A stretch of 64,000 nucleotides of DNA from Fuerstiella marisgermanici (lineage in GTDB: Bacteria; Planctomycetota; Planctomycetia; Planctomycetales; Planctomycetaceae). The stretch lies in NCBI RefSeq assembly GCF_001983935.1, contig NZ_CP017641.1, positions 6,481,001 through 6,545,000 on the forward strand, written 5' to 3'. Below, in pieces: positions 8,746 to 16,837 of this stretch; position 1 is the first letter of the stretch; each line of letters begins with the position of its first letter. The notes below the pieces were generated by a model that did not search any database, had not been told where the DNA came from, and saw only the letters and a program-made list of their open reading frames with translations. Made by a program: the position numbers and the translations under genes.

Positions 8746-8890
8746 GTTCCGGCGGCCCGACGGAACTTCCGCCGACAGGCGGACCTAGGCGCGGCTGACT
8801 TCCGCACAGAACAAACGTTGAGCAATCTAAGACACCTCAAGGCAAGGTCGCAGCAGTGCTGCGATGTGCCGTCGGGTCGCCGGCACCTAC
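8742..8890 (+). repeat. REP/BIME-like palindromic element, copy B (between cas9 and RAYT)
   Basis: A 149-bp element runs from GTAGGTTCCGG to CGGCACCTAC. Its second to fourth bases (TAG) are the cas9 stop codon. The hairpin CGCAGC-AGT-GCTGCG has a changed loop but intact stem. The terminal stem is GTGCCG/CGGCAC where copy A has GTACCG/CGGTAC, a compensated base-pair change. It ends 13 bp before the RAYT ATG. Confidence 0.88.
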
Positions 8891-8903
8891 GAAGACATTA
8901 TCG

Positions 8904-9509
8904 ATGGTCAGAAAGCCAAAGACGACCAACTTCTGGGTCGGCCGACTACCGCATTGGGAAGTTGAGGATGGTCGCTACTTTGTAACGATTCATCTTGCCG
9001 GTGCGATTCCCCAGGTTGGACAACAACGGATTCGCGCCATCGTTGATAGCTACCAGCGTCATCCCAATGTCAACTCTTCTGAACGCCTCAGACATTCCCG
9101 ACGAATCTTCCGGGAAATGGAAGCATGGCTGGATCGAACACCACAAAGAACGGACCTGAAAATTCCTAATGTTGCCGACGCTGTCAAAGAAGCGATCGCA
9201 CACCGATCAAACTCAGGTATTTGGGAAATGCACGAATGGGTGATTATGCCAAACCACATCCACCTGTTCTTTGAACTCACGTCTGGCAATCTGAAGTCTG
9301 TTCTGGAGGGTTTCAAGCAACGTACCGGCCGCGCCGCCGGGAAAGTTCTCGACGTGCCCGAACAACGTTTCTGGCAACGCGAGTGGTTCGACCACTGGTC
9401 GTGTACCGACGAAGAGGATGCTCGAATTATGCGCTACGTTCGAGAGAACCCAGTCAAAGCCGGGTTGTGTGAACACCCAAGCGAGTGGCAATACAGTTCA
9501 GCTCAGTAG
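8904..9509 (+). CDS. REP-associated tyrosine transposase (RAYT, Y1/TnpA-REP family)
   Basis: The 201-residue single-strand DNA transposase-like protein has the metal-binding HUH-type motif in MPNHIHLFFE (His118, His120). The family signature follows: FWQREWFDHW, then IMRYVRENPVKAGL, where Tyr178 is the expected nucleophile. In known cases RAYTs cleave REP hairpins next to GTAG and are thought to spread or domesticate them. Here REP-like elements flank the gene on both sides, as a RAYT-REP unit predicts. ATG 8904 is the first good start after copy B. The TAG stop is embedded in copy C. Its position between cas9 and cas1 is not part of the standard cas operon, so it is most likely an insertion. 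Confidence 0.92.
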   Translation: MVRKPKTTNFWVGRLPHWEVEDGRYFVTIHLAGAIPQVGQQRIRAIVDSYQRHPNVNSSERLRHSRRIFREMEAWLDRTPQRTDLKIPNVADAVKEAIAHRSNSGIWEMHEWVIMPNHIHLFFELTSGNLKSVLEGFKQRTGRAAGKVLDVPEQRFWQREWFDHWSCTDEEDARIMRYVRENPVKAGLCEHPSEWQYSSAQ

Positions 9510-9626
9510 GTTCCGGCGCACCGACACGCGGCTGACTTCCGCACAGAAAACACGTTCAGCAATCTAAGACACCGCAAGACAAGTCGCAGCAATGCTGCGA
9601 TGTGCCGTCGGGCCGCCGGCACCTAC
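9506..9626 (+). repeat. REP/BIME-like palindromic element, copy C (between RAYT and cas1)
   Basis: A 121-bp version begins GTAGGTTCCGGCG and ends CGGCACCTAC. It has lost about 28 bp of the first large hairpin present in copies A and B but keeps the middle block, the CGCAGC-AAT-GCTGCG hairpin and the GTGCCG/CGGCAC terminal stem. The TAG of its opening GTAG is the RAYT stop codon. A further 91 bp (9627-9717) separate it from cas1. Confidence 0.85.
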
Positions 9627-9717
9627 ATTTTCTTCTTGCGTCGGATTTGCACGACCGTTCATCATAATGGTATCTGTCCGGCATGGCTGGCCGTTCGTCA
9701 CGTTCGAAGGCCCGCCT

Positions 9718-10632
9718 ATGCGAAACAGAATACTCGAAATATCAGAATCTCCCTGCCGGCTCCGCGTCGAACATCAGCAACTGGTGGTGGATCGCGGTAC
9801 CGAGGAAGACGGGCTGTTCCCAACCAAAATTCCGTTGGAAGATATCGCAGCCGTCGTTGTCGCTCATCCGCAGGTTTCGTACACGCAATCCGTGCTGTCG
9901 GAACTCAGCGAACGCGGCGCGGCCTTTGTCACCTGCAATCGCAACCGCATGCCCGTCGGAATTCTGTTGCCACTGAATGCCAACAGTGTGCAGACAGAGC
10001 GATTTCGTCGTCAACTGGAACTTAAGCTGCCGCAGAAGAAACGGCTATGGCAACAAATCGTCAAATCAAAAATCGACATGCAGGCTCAACTGCTGCAGGA
10101 AGTTCACGGCGAGACATTTGGCCTGCCACCACTGATCCCGCTCGTTCGCAGCGGCGACACGACCAATGTCGAAGCACGAGCCGCTCGCCGATACTGGACG
10201 GCACTATTTGGTAAAGATTTCCGGCGAGACATCGACGCCGAGAACCAAAACCGATTTCTGAATTACGGCTACGCGATTTTGCGCGCTGCCACGGCGCGAG
10301 CAATCTGTGCGGCTGGGCTGCATCCATCACTGGGGCTGCACCATCACAACAAGTACAACGCCTGGTGCCTGGCCGATGACGTGATGGAACCGTTTCGTCC
10401 AGTCGTCGACAAGGTCGTCGTCCATATGGTTAACGAAGATGGGGCCGATGCGGAATTTAATCAGCAACGGCGAGCGATCCTGATTCGCTGTTTGTTGTCG
10501 CGAGTCTTCGTTCACGACCAACAGCGCACCGTGCTGGATGCGTTGAGTCTTGTTGCGGCGTCACTGGTGGATGCCCTTTCCGGCTCGGAGGCAACGCTGT
10601 CACTTCCGCAGGAGTTCGCTCATGCCGCGTAG
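9718..10632 (+). CDS. cas1: CRISPR-associated integrase Cas1, type II
   Basis: The 304-residue product works with Cas2 to integrate new spacers. The N-terminal beta domain starts MRNRILEISESPCRLRVEHQQ. The conserved metal ligands appear to be Glu152 in NVEARAARRYW, His208 in SLGLHHHNKYN, and Asp221/Glu224 in LADDVMEPFRP. Length and motifs are normal for type II Cas1. ATG 9718 is chosen because family members begin at this beta strand; an in-frame ATG at 9667 would add 17 residues without homology. Its 3' end overlaps cas2 by 11 bp, implying translational coupling. Confidence 0.96.
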   Translation: MRNRILEISESPCRLRVEHQQLVVDRGTEEDGLFPTKIPLEDIAAVVVAHPQVSYTQSVLSELSERGAAFVTCNRNRMPVGILLPLNANSVQTERFRRQLELKLPQKKRLWQQIVKSKIDMQAQLLQEVHGETFGLPPLIPLVRSGDTTNVEARAARRYWTALFGKDFRRDIDAENQNRFLNYGYAILRAATARAICAAGLHPSLGLHHHNKYNAWCLADDVMEPFRPVVDKVVVHMVNEDGADAEFNQQRRAILIRCLLSRVFVHDQQRTVLDALSLVAASLVDALSGSEATLSLPQEFAHAA

Positions 10633-10966
10633 TGAATTTGTGATGTCGGGGTACAAAGAAATGTGGCTGTTCGCGATGTTCGATTTACCCGTGAAATCGA
10701 AAGAGGACAAACGAGCGTATTCCCGCTTTCGCACACTGCTTTTGAATGAAGGATTCAGTAAAATGCAGTTCAGCGTGTACGCCAGATTTTGCGGCAGTGA
10801 AGAAGTCGCGGAAACTCATCGCGAACGCTTAAGGCGCAAGCTGCCCTCCGACGGTCACGTGCGTCTGTTGGCCGTAACCGATCGTCAGTTCGGCAGGATG
10901 GAAGTGTTCTACGGAAAAAAACGTGGTGAAACCGAATCAAAACCAGAACAACTGCAGCTTTTTTAA
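10622..10966 (+). CDS. cas2: CRISPR-associated protein Cas2, type II
   Basis: The 114-residue product is the structural partner of Cas1 in the adaptation complex. It shows the ferredoxin-like start MSGYKEMWLFAMFDLPV, with the conserved Asp in FDLPV, and the later KMQFSVYARFCGSEE and RLLAVTDRQFGRMEVF segments of type II Cas2. ATG 10622 overlaps the cas1 stop; ATG 10643 (MSGYK) is an alternative start. The gene ends 50 bp before the first CRISPR repeat. Confidence 0.95.
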   Translation: MPRSEFVMSGYKEMWLFAMFDLPVKSKEDKRAYSRFRTLLLNEGFSKMQFSVYARFCGSEEVAETHRERLRRKLPSDGHVRLLAVTDRQFGRMEVFYGKKRGETESKPEQLQLF

Positions 10967-11016
10967 GATGGCAATTCGCCACAAGCTGTTCCGAGTTTTG
11001 AAGTTAGCCGCGATAT

Positions 11017-11776
11017 AGTGTATCCGAGCAGCCGTTCCCGACGAACCACAGCATCTCCAGAGCATGGCCTACGCTTACAAAAGTGTATCCGAGCAGCCGT
11101 TCCCGACGAACCACAGCGTACGTTCTGGCCTGTAGCGGTAGAGTAAAGTGTATCCGAGCAGCCGTTCCCGACGAACCACAGCAATAGTAGTGCAGGTTTC
11201 CCAGTCCCAAGTAGTGTATCCGAGCAGCCGTTCCCGACGAACCACAGCGTCAACGTCGTATCACCCGTATTCGTGATCAGTGTATCCGAGCAGCCGTTCC
11301 CGACGAACCACAGCCAAGATCGCGCCGGGAGGATTAAGCGGTTTAGTGTATCCGAGCAGCCGTTCCCGACGAACCACAGCTGGCGCACCAGCGCTGTGGT
11401 TGGCAAGTGGAGTGTATCCGAGCAGCCGTTCCCGACGAACCACAGCGAGATTGGGGAATGAGCAACCTGCTTTTGAAGTGTATCCGAGCAGCCGTTCCCG
11501 ACGAACCACAGCGCGCTTCAGGTCATTCACACGATGACGGCGAGTGTATCCGAGCAGCCGTTCCCGACGAACCACAGCTGGTGTGACATCCTGCTTGAGC
11601 ACATTTTGAGTGTATCCGAGCAGCCGTTCCCGACGAACCACAGCTACGGCGGGTCCGCCATGTATGCGTACACGAGTGTATCCGAGCAGCCGTTCCCGAC
11701 GAACCACAGCGCCAAAAACGTACTAACCGCGATGATTCAAAGTGTATCCGAGCAGCCGTTCCCGACGAACCACAGC
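11017..11776 (-). CRISPR. Type II-C CRISPR array, 12 repeats and 11 spacers
   Basis: Twelve perfect 36-bp repeats (plus strand AGTGTATCCGAGCAGCCG... ending AACCACAGC) start at 11017, 11082, 11147, 11213, 11279, 11345, 11411, 11477, 11543, 11609, 11675 and 11741. The two leftmost spacers are 29 bp and the other nine are 30 bp. The minus strand is taken as crRNA-coding because the repeat then begins GCTGTGGTTC, pairs with the minus-strand tracrRNA, and ends GATACACT. That end resembles the -10-like 3' end of repeats in II-C arrays with internal promoters. The array would therefore be transcribed towards cas2. No degenerate terminal repeat marks the old end. Confidence 0.97.
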
Positions 11777-11824
11777 TGGGCCGGGTTGGTGTAGCGTGAA
11801 CGGTGGCTTGCGAAATCGGCTTCT

Positions 11825-12508
11825 TCAACCCTGGCGGCGGCGGACGTCTTCTGCGATGGCTTGGGGGTTCGGGACGTCTTTGATGACGATTTCCATTTCG
11901 TCCTGGCCGGAACTGGAGATGGCGATGTCTCCGAAACCGAGTAGACGTTCCAGCAGGTTTTGATCGATCTTCATGTTGCGAACATCGTCGTAACGAACCT
12001 CACTGGTGCCGCGATGAATGATGCCGAATCGGTAGATCAGACGTTCGCTGGTCAACGTTAGTGACTGCATGCGGCTGGCGACGTACCACTTCAGGAGAAA
12101 CACTCCGGCGACGAGGGCCACTACGCCGGATCCAATCAGAAGGGGCAGTGCAGGGATGCCCAGCCAGGCGTCGCCGGCCAGTCCCATCACGAGTCCGAGC
12201 ACCGCTCCAACGAGCAGGACGGCACACAGAAGGGCGGCCAGAAAGTTTGTGCGGAGCACGACCGGGTGAATCACGACGTCCACGTGTTCGTCATCGGCAG
12301 GAATTTCAACGGTTGGAATTTCTGCGCCCGCAACAATCTCAGATTGATGCACCGAATGGGCGACGGGTGCCTCAGCCCGAAACGGTTTTTCACACACGGG
12401 GCAGTCGATCGTATCGCCCAGCAAGTGTTGCAGGACTCCCACAACTCTGTCGCAATGAGGGCACTTGAAGTTCAGTGTATCAGTGGTGGCTTCTTGTAGT
12501 TCATTCAT
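11825..12508 (-). CDS. Zinc-ribbon and bacterial PH-domain (bPH2/DUF304-like) membrane protein
   Basis: The 227-residue product starts at ATG 12508 (MNELQEATTDTLNFKCPHC). An N-terminal CPHC...CPVC zinc ribbon is followed by a linker and two hydrophobic segments (TNFLAALLCAVLLVGAVLGL; IPALPLLIGSGVVALVAGVF). A bPH2-like domain follows, with 'LTLTSERLIYRFGIIHRGTSEVRYDDVRNMKI' and 'GFGDIAISSSGQDEMEIVI', the YdbS/YdbT-type signature. Its role is unknown; such proteins sit in the cytoplasmic membrane. It ends 48 bp from the CRISPR array and points into it, so read-through could feed the array. Confidence 0.8.
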   Translation of the reverse strand: MNELQEATTDTLNFKCPHCDRVVGVLQHLLGDTIDCPVCEKPFRAEAPVAHSVHQSEIVAGAEIPTVEIPADDEHVDVVIHPVVLRTNFLAALLCAVLLVGAVLGLVMGLAGDAWLGIPALPLLIGSGVVALVAGVFLLKWYVASRMQSLTLTSERLIYRFGIIHRGTSEVRYDDVRNMKIDQNLLERLLGFGDIAISSSGQDEMEIVIKDVPNPQAIAEDVRRRQG

Positions 12509-12650
12509 GGGTACAGCTGTTGCGAAAGTTTGGCGATCACGGGTATAGGGAACTCTTCCGCCGTTTGAAGCGGCTGAGATTATTTTTGGCAGCCTCCTTC
12601 GGCCGATGTCTGAAGTCAGGCTACGAACAATTGCCACATGGATGTCGAAA

Positions 12651-13865
12651 CTAAGCGGCTGTTTCGGCCACAAGTTCCGGTTCAGCGGTTTTGGGACTTT
12701 GACTATTGCTTCCAGTTTTGGCTGTTGCTGGTTCGGGAGATTGACGAGCTGCTGGCCGTGCTTCGTGGAACCCGTCAATCGCGGCTTCCGGTGCATGGGC
12801 CTGAATCGTCTCCAGAACAAGACGAGCGACGATCAGCATGGGGACAGCCAGAAAGACTCCGACAATTCCCCACATCCAGCCCCAAAACAACAACGACAGC
12901 ATCACCATCACGGGACTTAAATTCATGGAACGTCCGACGATACTCGGCGTAATAAATTGTCCTTCAATTGCGGTCAGCAATAGAAAAACAGTGCCTACCA
13001 GAAATGGCCAGGTCGAACTTTCAAAACTGACAACGGCCGCAAGAAAGACTGTCACGCTGCCGATAACAGCGCCCAGAACCGGAACAAAGTTAAGCACCGT
13101 GGCCATTGCACCCCACATGATGGGCGACGGCATTCCGAGTGCCCACATCGCGAGTGCAACTGCCACTCCAAGACCAAGATTGATGGCCGTGACCTGACCA
13201 AGGTAGCGGCTCAATCCATCTTCAATCCGTTCCAGAATCGTCATGAATTCCAGGCGCGCCGAAAACGATGGCAGAGTTCTTAGGACGCTTGCGAGGACCT
13301 GATCGCCCGTCGACAGTAGAAAGAACAGCAGCACGCCAACGACCGTCACAGCCGATATCAGGCTGCTGGTGCCGCTGAGCAGAAACATATTGTTCGACCA
13401 CGCGGGTTGGCGGACTTCAACGGGCACCGGAGCATCATTGCTGGCTTCTTCGGGTTCTTCACCCATGGAAGAAATTTTATCCGTGGCTTCGTTCACGGCG
13501 CTGACTTTGTCGAACACGAAATCCAGTTTCGACTTGATCGTCACCACATATTCGGGGCCACTGGCGAACATCTTTTTCGCGGGTTGATAGACCGTAAATA
13601 CGCTTACGCCCAGACCCAACAGTAGCGTGCCGGTGATAATGCAGGCTCCAATCGTATGTGGTAATCCTCGACGACGCAGAAACCGCAACACCGGCCGCAG
13701 CGTCAGATAGGCGAACAATGCCAGAACAATCGGAATCAGCAGACTGCGAGCGTAGTAGATCGCGAAGCACAACAGCAGACCCGCACACAGTTGCGTCGAA
13801 AACGCGGCGCGAGGTCTCGGGCGAGGGCCTGCTGGTGATGGCGTTGATTCGGGGTTCTTGAGCAT
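12651..13865 (-). CDS. AI-2E family transporter (TqsA/PerM-like)
   Basis: The 404-residue inner-membrane protein has about eight membrane segments. They include paired N-terminal helices ('LLLCFAIYYARSLLIPIVLALFAYLTLRPV'), a large soluble middle part, and the family's C-terminal core 'LGMPSPIMWGAMATVLNFVPVLGAVIG...IEGQFITPSIVGRSMNLSPV...GIVGVFLAVPML'. Family members export autoinducer-2 or act as ion antiporters; the substrate here cannot be read. A charged linker of about 50 residues after the third helix ('GEEPEEASNDAPVPVEV') and a long Ala/Pro/Ser-rich tail are family-variable. It lies 23 bp downstream of the GlsB-like gene. Confidence 0.88.
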   Translation of the reverse strand: MLKNPESTPSPAGPRPRPRAAFSTQLCAGLLLCFAIYYARSLLIPIVLALFAYLTLRPVLRFLRRRGLPHTIGACIITGTLLLGLGVSVFTVYQPAKKMFASGPEYVVTIKSKLDFVFDKVSAVNEATDKISSMGEEPEEASNDAPVPVEVRQPAWSNNMFLLSGTSSLISAVTVVGVLLFFLLSTGDQVLASVLRTLPSFSARLEFMTILERIEDGLSRYLGQVTAINLGLGVAVALAMWALGMPSPIMWGAMATVLNFVPVLGAVIGSVTVFLAAVVSFESSTWPFLVGTVFLLLTAIEGQFITPSIVGRSMNLSPVMVMLSLLFWGWMWGIVGVFLAVPMLIVARLVLETIQAHAPEAAIDGFHEARPAARQSPEPATAKTGSNSQSPKTAEPELVAETAA

Positions 13866-13888
13866 GTGATATCCTCTGGTTGGATGGA

Positions 13889-14149
13889 TCAGCGTTTCGG
13901 AGCGAGTCGGCGTAGCAAAATGAGTACGAGAACTCCTCCGATGACGGATCCAATGAGTCCAGCCGGATAGATTCGTTCGCCTGATTCTCCAAAGATCAGA
14001 TGCCCCAGAAATCCGCCCGCGAACGATCCTCCGACGCCGACCAGGATTGTTCCCACACATCCGATGGGATCTCGCCCCGGAGTGAGCAGTCGAGCGATCG
14101 CACCGGCAAACAGTCCGAAGACGCACCAGCCGATAAAGTTACCGATCAT
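13889..14149 (-). CDS. GlsB/YeaQ/YmgE family stress-response membrane protein
   Basis: The 86-residue product starts at ATG 14149 ([22 protein letters not shown]). Three hydrophobic glycine-rich segments carry the family pattern '[26 protein letters not shown]' and a C-terminal '[19 protein letters not shown]'. This is a transglycosylase-associated (DUF/Tag-like) small membrane protein linked to envelope stress. Its exact role is unknown. It is probably co-transcribed with the AI-2E transporter. Confidence 0.85.
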   Translation of the reverse strand: MIGNFIGWCVFGLFAGAIARLLTPGRDPIGCVGTILVGVGGSFAGGFLGHLIFGESGERIYPAGLIGSVIGGVLVLILLRRLAPKR

Positions 14150-14454
14150 GAGTTTGATTTCCGTGAGTTGTGGTTCAGGCTCCTGACAGTAAATGCACGT
14201 GCCGTGCCGGAGGCGGTAACTTCTTGCGGTGACTGCACAATCGCCACGCCCACCCCGCATCAAATGCCTTCTAATGGTGAAAACAGCGCTGAGCTGCTCG
14301 CCCGCCGACCAATAGGAACGATCAGCAACCGCGCCACCTTGGCGGATTCCCTTGCCAGCGATAACATCCCGTAGGACTGGATGACGTCGCGAATCTGGTG
14401 CTTCGTCATTCTGTGGAATGACTGTTCACTCTTAGTTAGCCATGGAGGTCTTCG
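14150..14454. other. Intergenic region, divergent promoters presumed
   Basis: This 305-bp stretch separates the minus-strand GlsB gene from the plus-strand OmpH-like gene and should hold both promoters. No convincing boxes, repeats or small genes were recognised. Confidence 0.4.
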
Positions 14455-14802
14455 ATGAATCTAACGTTGCTTCTTCACTGTTGTTTTCTCGCCCCGATCT
14501 TGGCAGACGCTCCCGCAGAATCCGTTGCAGTGGTTAATGTGAAGGAATGCTTCAGGCATGTCCCCAGCGCTCGCGCCGACCGGGCAAAAATCGTTGAGTT
14601 GATCACTGAAGCGGATGCTGAGGCGAGGATGTTTGTCGAGGAAGTAAAAGAACTTGAGTCGCTGGCGGAACGGAGTGGTTCGTCAGAGACGCAGCGGGTC
14701 GATGCACGGCTGTTGAAGTTCGAATTCGGAACACTTCGTCGTCGGGAGCAACAACGGATCAAAAAAGCAGAAAGCGAGATGTTTCAGAAATGGCGACAAT
14801 GC

Positions 14803-16373
14803 GTAGCTGTCCATTTCCGCGTGGTGCGCAGCGTGAGGTGTGGTGTTCAGTTGGCGGGGACGAGTTTGGACAGTCGCGACTGACCGGGCGGCGCGGAGGT
14901 CAGGCCGACTTCAAGTTTCAGTCGATCAAACAGACTGAATCCATCCTGCTGCCACGTCATGACCTCGGCCACCACGGAACTGAGCGTTGGTGTTTTCAGA
15001 TGGAGATTCAGCGATTCCAGGACGCTTGTAAGAATGCTGCGGCGACGGGCTCCCTTCGATGTTTTGCTCGTTCGACCTGTGCGACGGTCCATGGCCGCGC
15101 CGCGAAGACTGCGTTCCGCTTCGTTGTTCGTTGCTGGCGCGGCCGGGCTTGTCACAAAACAAAACAACTCCTCTTCCGTCATCAGCCGAATCAGTTCTGA
15201 GACCAGGTTGTCAAAATCCTTGCCGAAGTCGGCCGCCCGAACATCGGAATCCTCGGCGCAGTAACGCACCAGCAGAGCCGCCAGCGTGTTATCAAGTTCA
15301 TCGACCTTCGCCGCACGACCGGCATCGCCAAGACGACCATCGGCGGCGTGGCGTTTGGCCGCGTAGAAAATTTCCAGCAGGCCGTCGAGCAGTCGCTGGT
15401 ACTCTTCGTTGTCCGGCTTCAGCAGCGTCAGACGGATGGCCTTCCGCAGCAGGTGAGCCCAGCATTTCTGTGCGTGACTGAAACCTCGGTACACGGCCGC
15501 ATCGTCCGAAACAAGCACGCCTCCAAACAATTCTTTCGACAGGATCTGAGCCAGTGTGTCGCCGTCTTTGCGGCATCCGAAGATCAGCACGCGCGCCTTC
15601 TCCGACAAAAAAGCCCACACGCTGTTGATACTCCAACTGGTTTCGTCTGCATGCACAATCGCACTGAACGCCATCAGGTCACACAGAGATTCGAATTCCT
15701 GTTCCCAACGCCGTGCCAGTTGATTCAACAGAGCGTCCGCCTGGGATTTGCCGAGCGGCAGATTCCAGAAGAATTCAATCAATGCACACGTCTTGTCGAT
15801 CGACAGTCCCGTGATGGTCACAATGCGAGCCAGCGCGATATGAACTTCAATGCCGAATTCGGACCGCGGCCACACGCCCGGAATTTCGGATTTCTCGCCG
15901 TTGGGGCCGTGATAGATTTCATAGACGACCTGCACGGCTTGGCCGTTGATCACTCTCCAGACGAAACGTTCCCGAACGAAACGGCACTCTGCGACGTTGT
16001 AACCTTCCGGCAGAATGAGTTCGCGTCGTTCGGCGTTGTCCGCTTTCTGCTCGGTTGTGCGACGACCGCGACGCGCCGAGGATTGTTTTTTGCGACCTTT
16101 TCGGCGGCCCGTTTCAGCGCGGCGTCTCTCTTCCGCCGTCACCGAAAACGCCTCGTCGAGTCGCTCTGTGGGGTTCTTACCTTCGAGCTCTTCAATCCGA
16201 TCACGCAGCCGCCGGTTCTCGTCCCGCAGCTCCGCAACCTCACGCTGCAGGCTAAGCACAAGCTGCTTCACTTCCACAGCGATGATCTGACTGACATCCG
16301 TGTCCATCCACCTGTCGTATCAAAATCTAACCGACAGAAAAAGACCAGTCTCCAAGCTGAAATGGACAGCTAC
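14803..16373 (-). mobile_element. IS66-family insertion sequence, copy 1 (1571 bp)
   Basis: The ends GTAGCTGTCCATTTC and GAAATGGACAGCTAC are perfect 15-bp inverted repeats. An 8-bp target duplication GACAATGC lies at 14795-14802 and 16374-16381, the size usual for IS66. The element carries one gene only, like the ISBst12 subgroup, which lacks tnpA and tnpB. It appears identical to copy 2 at 19943-21513, so it inserted recently. Confidence 0.95.
14847..16307 (-). CDS. IS66-family transposase (single-ORF, ISBst12-like)
   Basis: The 486-residue DDE transposase has an N-terminal coiled coil ('LVLSLQREVAELRDENRRLRD') and a basic linker. The helix-turn-helix/zinc-binding region follows ('VIHADETSWSINS' starts the catalytic core). 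Catalytic acidic residues are visible as Asp in VHADETSW, Asp in VSDDAAVYRGF, and Glu in NNEAERSLRG. The C-terminal SKGARRRSILTSVLESL block is typical of IS66. The frame is complete, so the element may still be active. The identical protein is encoded by copy 2. Confidence 0.95.
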   Translation of the reverse strand: MDTDVSQIIAVEVKQLVLSLQREVAELRDENRRLRDRIEELEGKNPTERLDEAFSVTAEERRRAETGRRKGRKKQSSARRGRRTTEQKADNAERRELILPEGYNVAECRFVRERFVWRVINGQAVQVVYEIYHGPNGEKSEIPGVWPRSEFGIEVHIALARIVTITGLSIDKTCALIEFFWNLPLGKSQADALLNQLARRWEQEFESLCDLMAFSAIVHADETSWSINSVWAFLSEKARVLIFGCRKDGDTLAQILSKELFGGVLVSDDAAVYRGFSHAQKCWAHLLRKAIRLTLLKPDNEEYQRLLDGLLEIFYAAKRHAADGRLGDAGRAAKVDELDNTLAALLVRYCAEDSDVRAADFGKDFDNLVSELIRLMTEEELFCFVTSPAAPATNNEAERSLRGAAMDRRTGRTSKTSKGARRRSILTSVLESLNLHLKTPTLSSVVAEVMTWQQDGFSLFDRLKLEVGLTSAPPGQSRLSKLVPAN

Positions 16374-16837
16374 GACAATGCATTGATGCCGCAGTGAAGC
16401 AAGTAGCTGAGCGCGACAACTTCACAATCGTTCTTTACATCGGTGAAGACAGGAATGGTAACGAAGGCGCAACAGCAGAGTTTCAGCAAATGATCGCCAG
16501 TAGCCACATTGGGTTTATGGTGGATCAGGACCGAACGGATATCACGGCAAGAATTGTCGCTCAAATGTCTACAGCAGCATCTATGGAAGAAGTTGAACGA
16601 GAGAACAACATTGGCGAGCAATAACACGCAGTGACCGTCAGGCGAAACTGTATAGATCGGAGACATAGGTGACAGGTGTTCGGGCAGACGGCAGGCGCTT
16701 TTGATTGAATCGTTTTTTCCATTCTGGAGAGAGCTCGATGAGCCGGAATGGACCGCCAGCTTTGCCGAACCGCATGCGAGGCCGCTACAGTTGGTGTCAG
16801 ATTGATGAAGACAAGCGACGAAGATGAGGACAGGGGC

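Larger units (their letters stand above)
14455..16624 (+). pseudogene. OmpH/Skp-like periplasmic chaperone gene interrupted by IS66
   Basis: The 5' part 14455-14802 encodes a signal peptide (MNLTLLLHCCFLAPILADA) and the start of an OmpH/Skp coiled-coil ('VVNVKECFRHVPSARADRAK'). Skipping the insertion and one 8-bp duplication, 16382-16624 continues in the same frame ('IDAAVKQVAERDNFTIVLYI') to a TAA. The restored product would be 196 residues, the normal size of an OmpH-family protein. The insertion falls at codon 116/117, in the coiled-coil arm. In the broken gene the frame runs into the element and stops at 14883, so the product should be non-functional. Confidence 0.88.

Noticed and set aside
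10963-11828. Several long frames with repeated 'VRRERLLGYT' or 'SEQPFPTNHS' units
   Set aside because: They are translations of the CRISPR repeats and spacers, not genes.
15348-16397. 349-residue frame antisense to the IS66 transposase (and its twin 19880-20968)
   Set aside because: It is the shadow of the transposase gene on the other strand, with no recognisable protein family.
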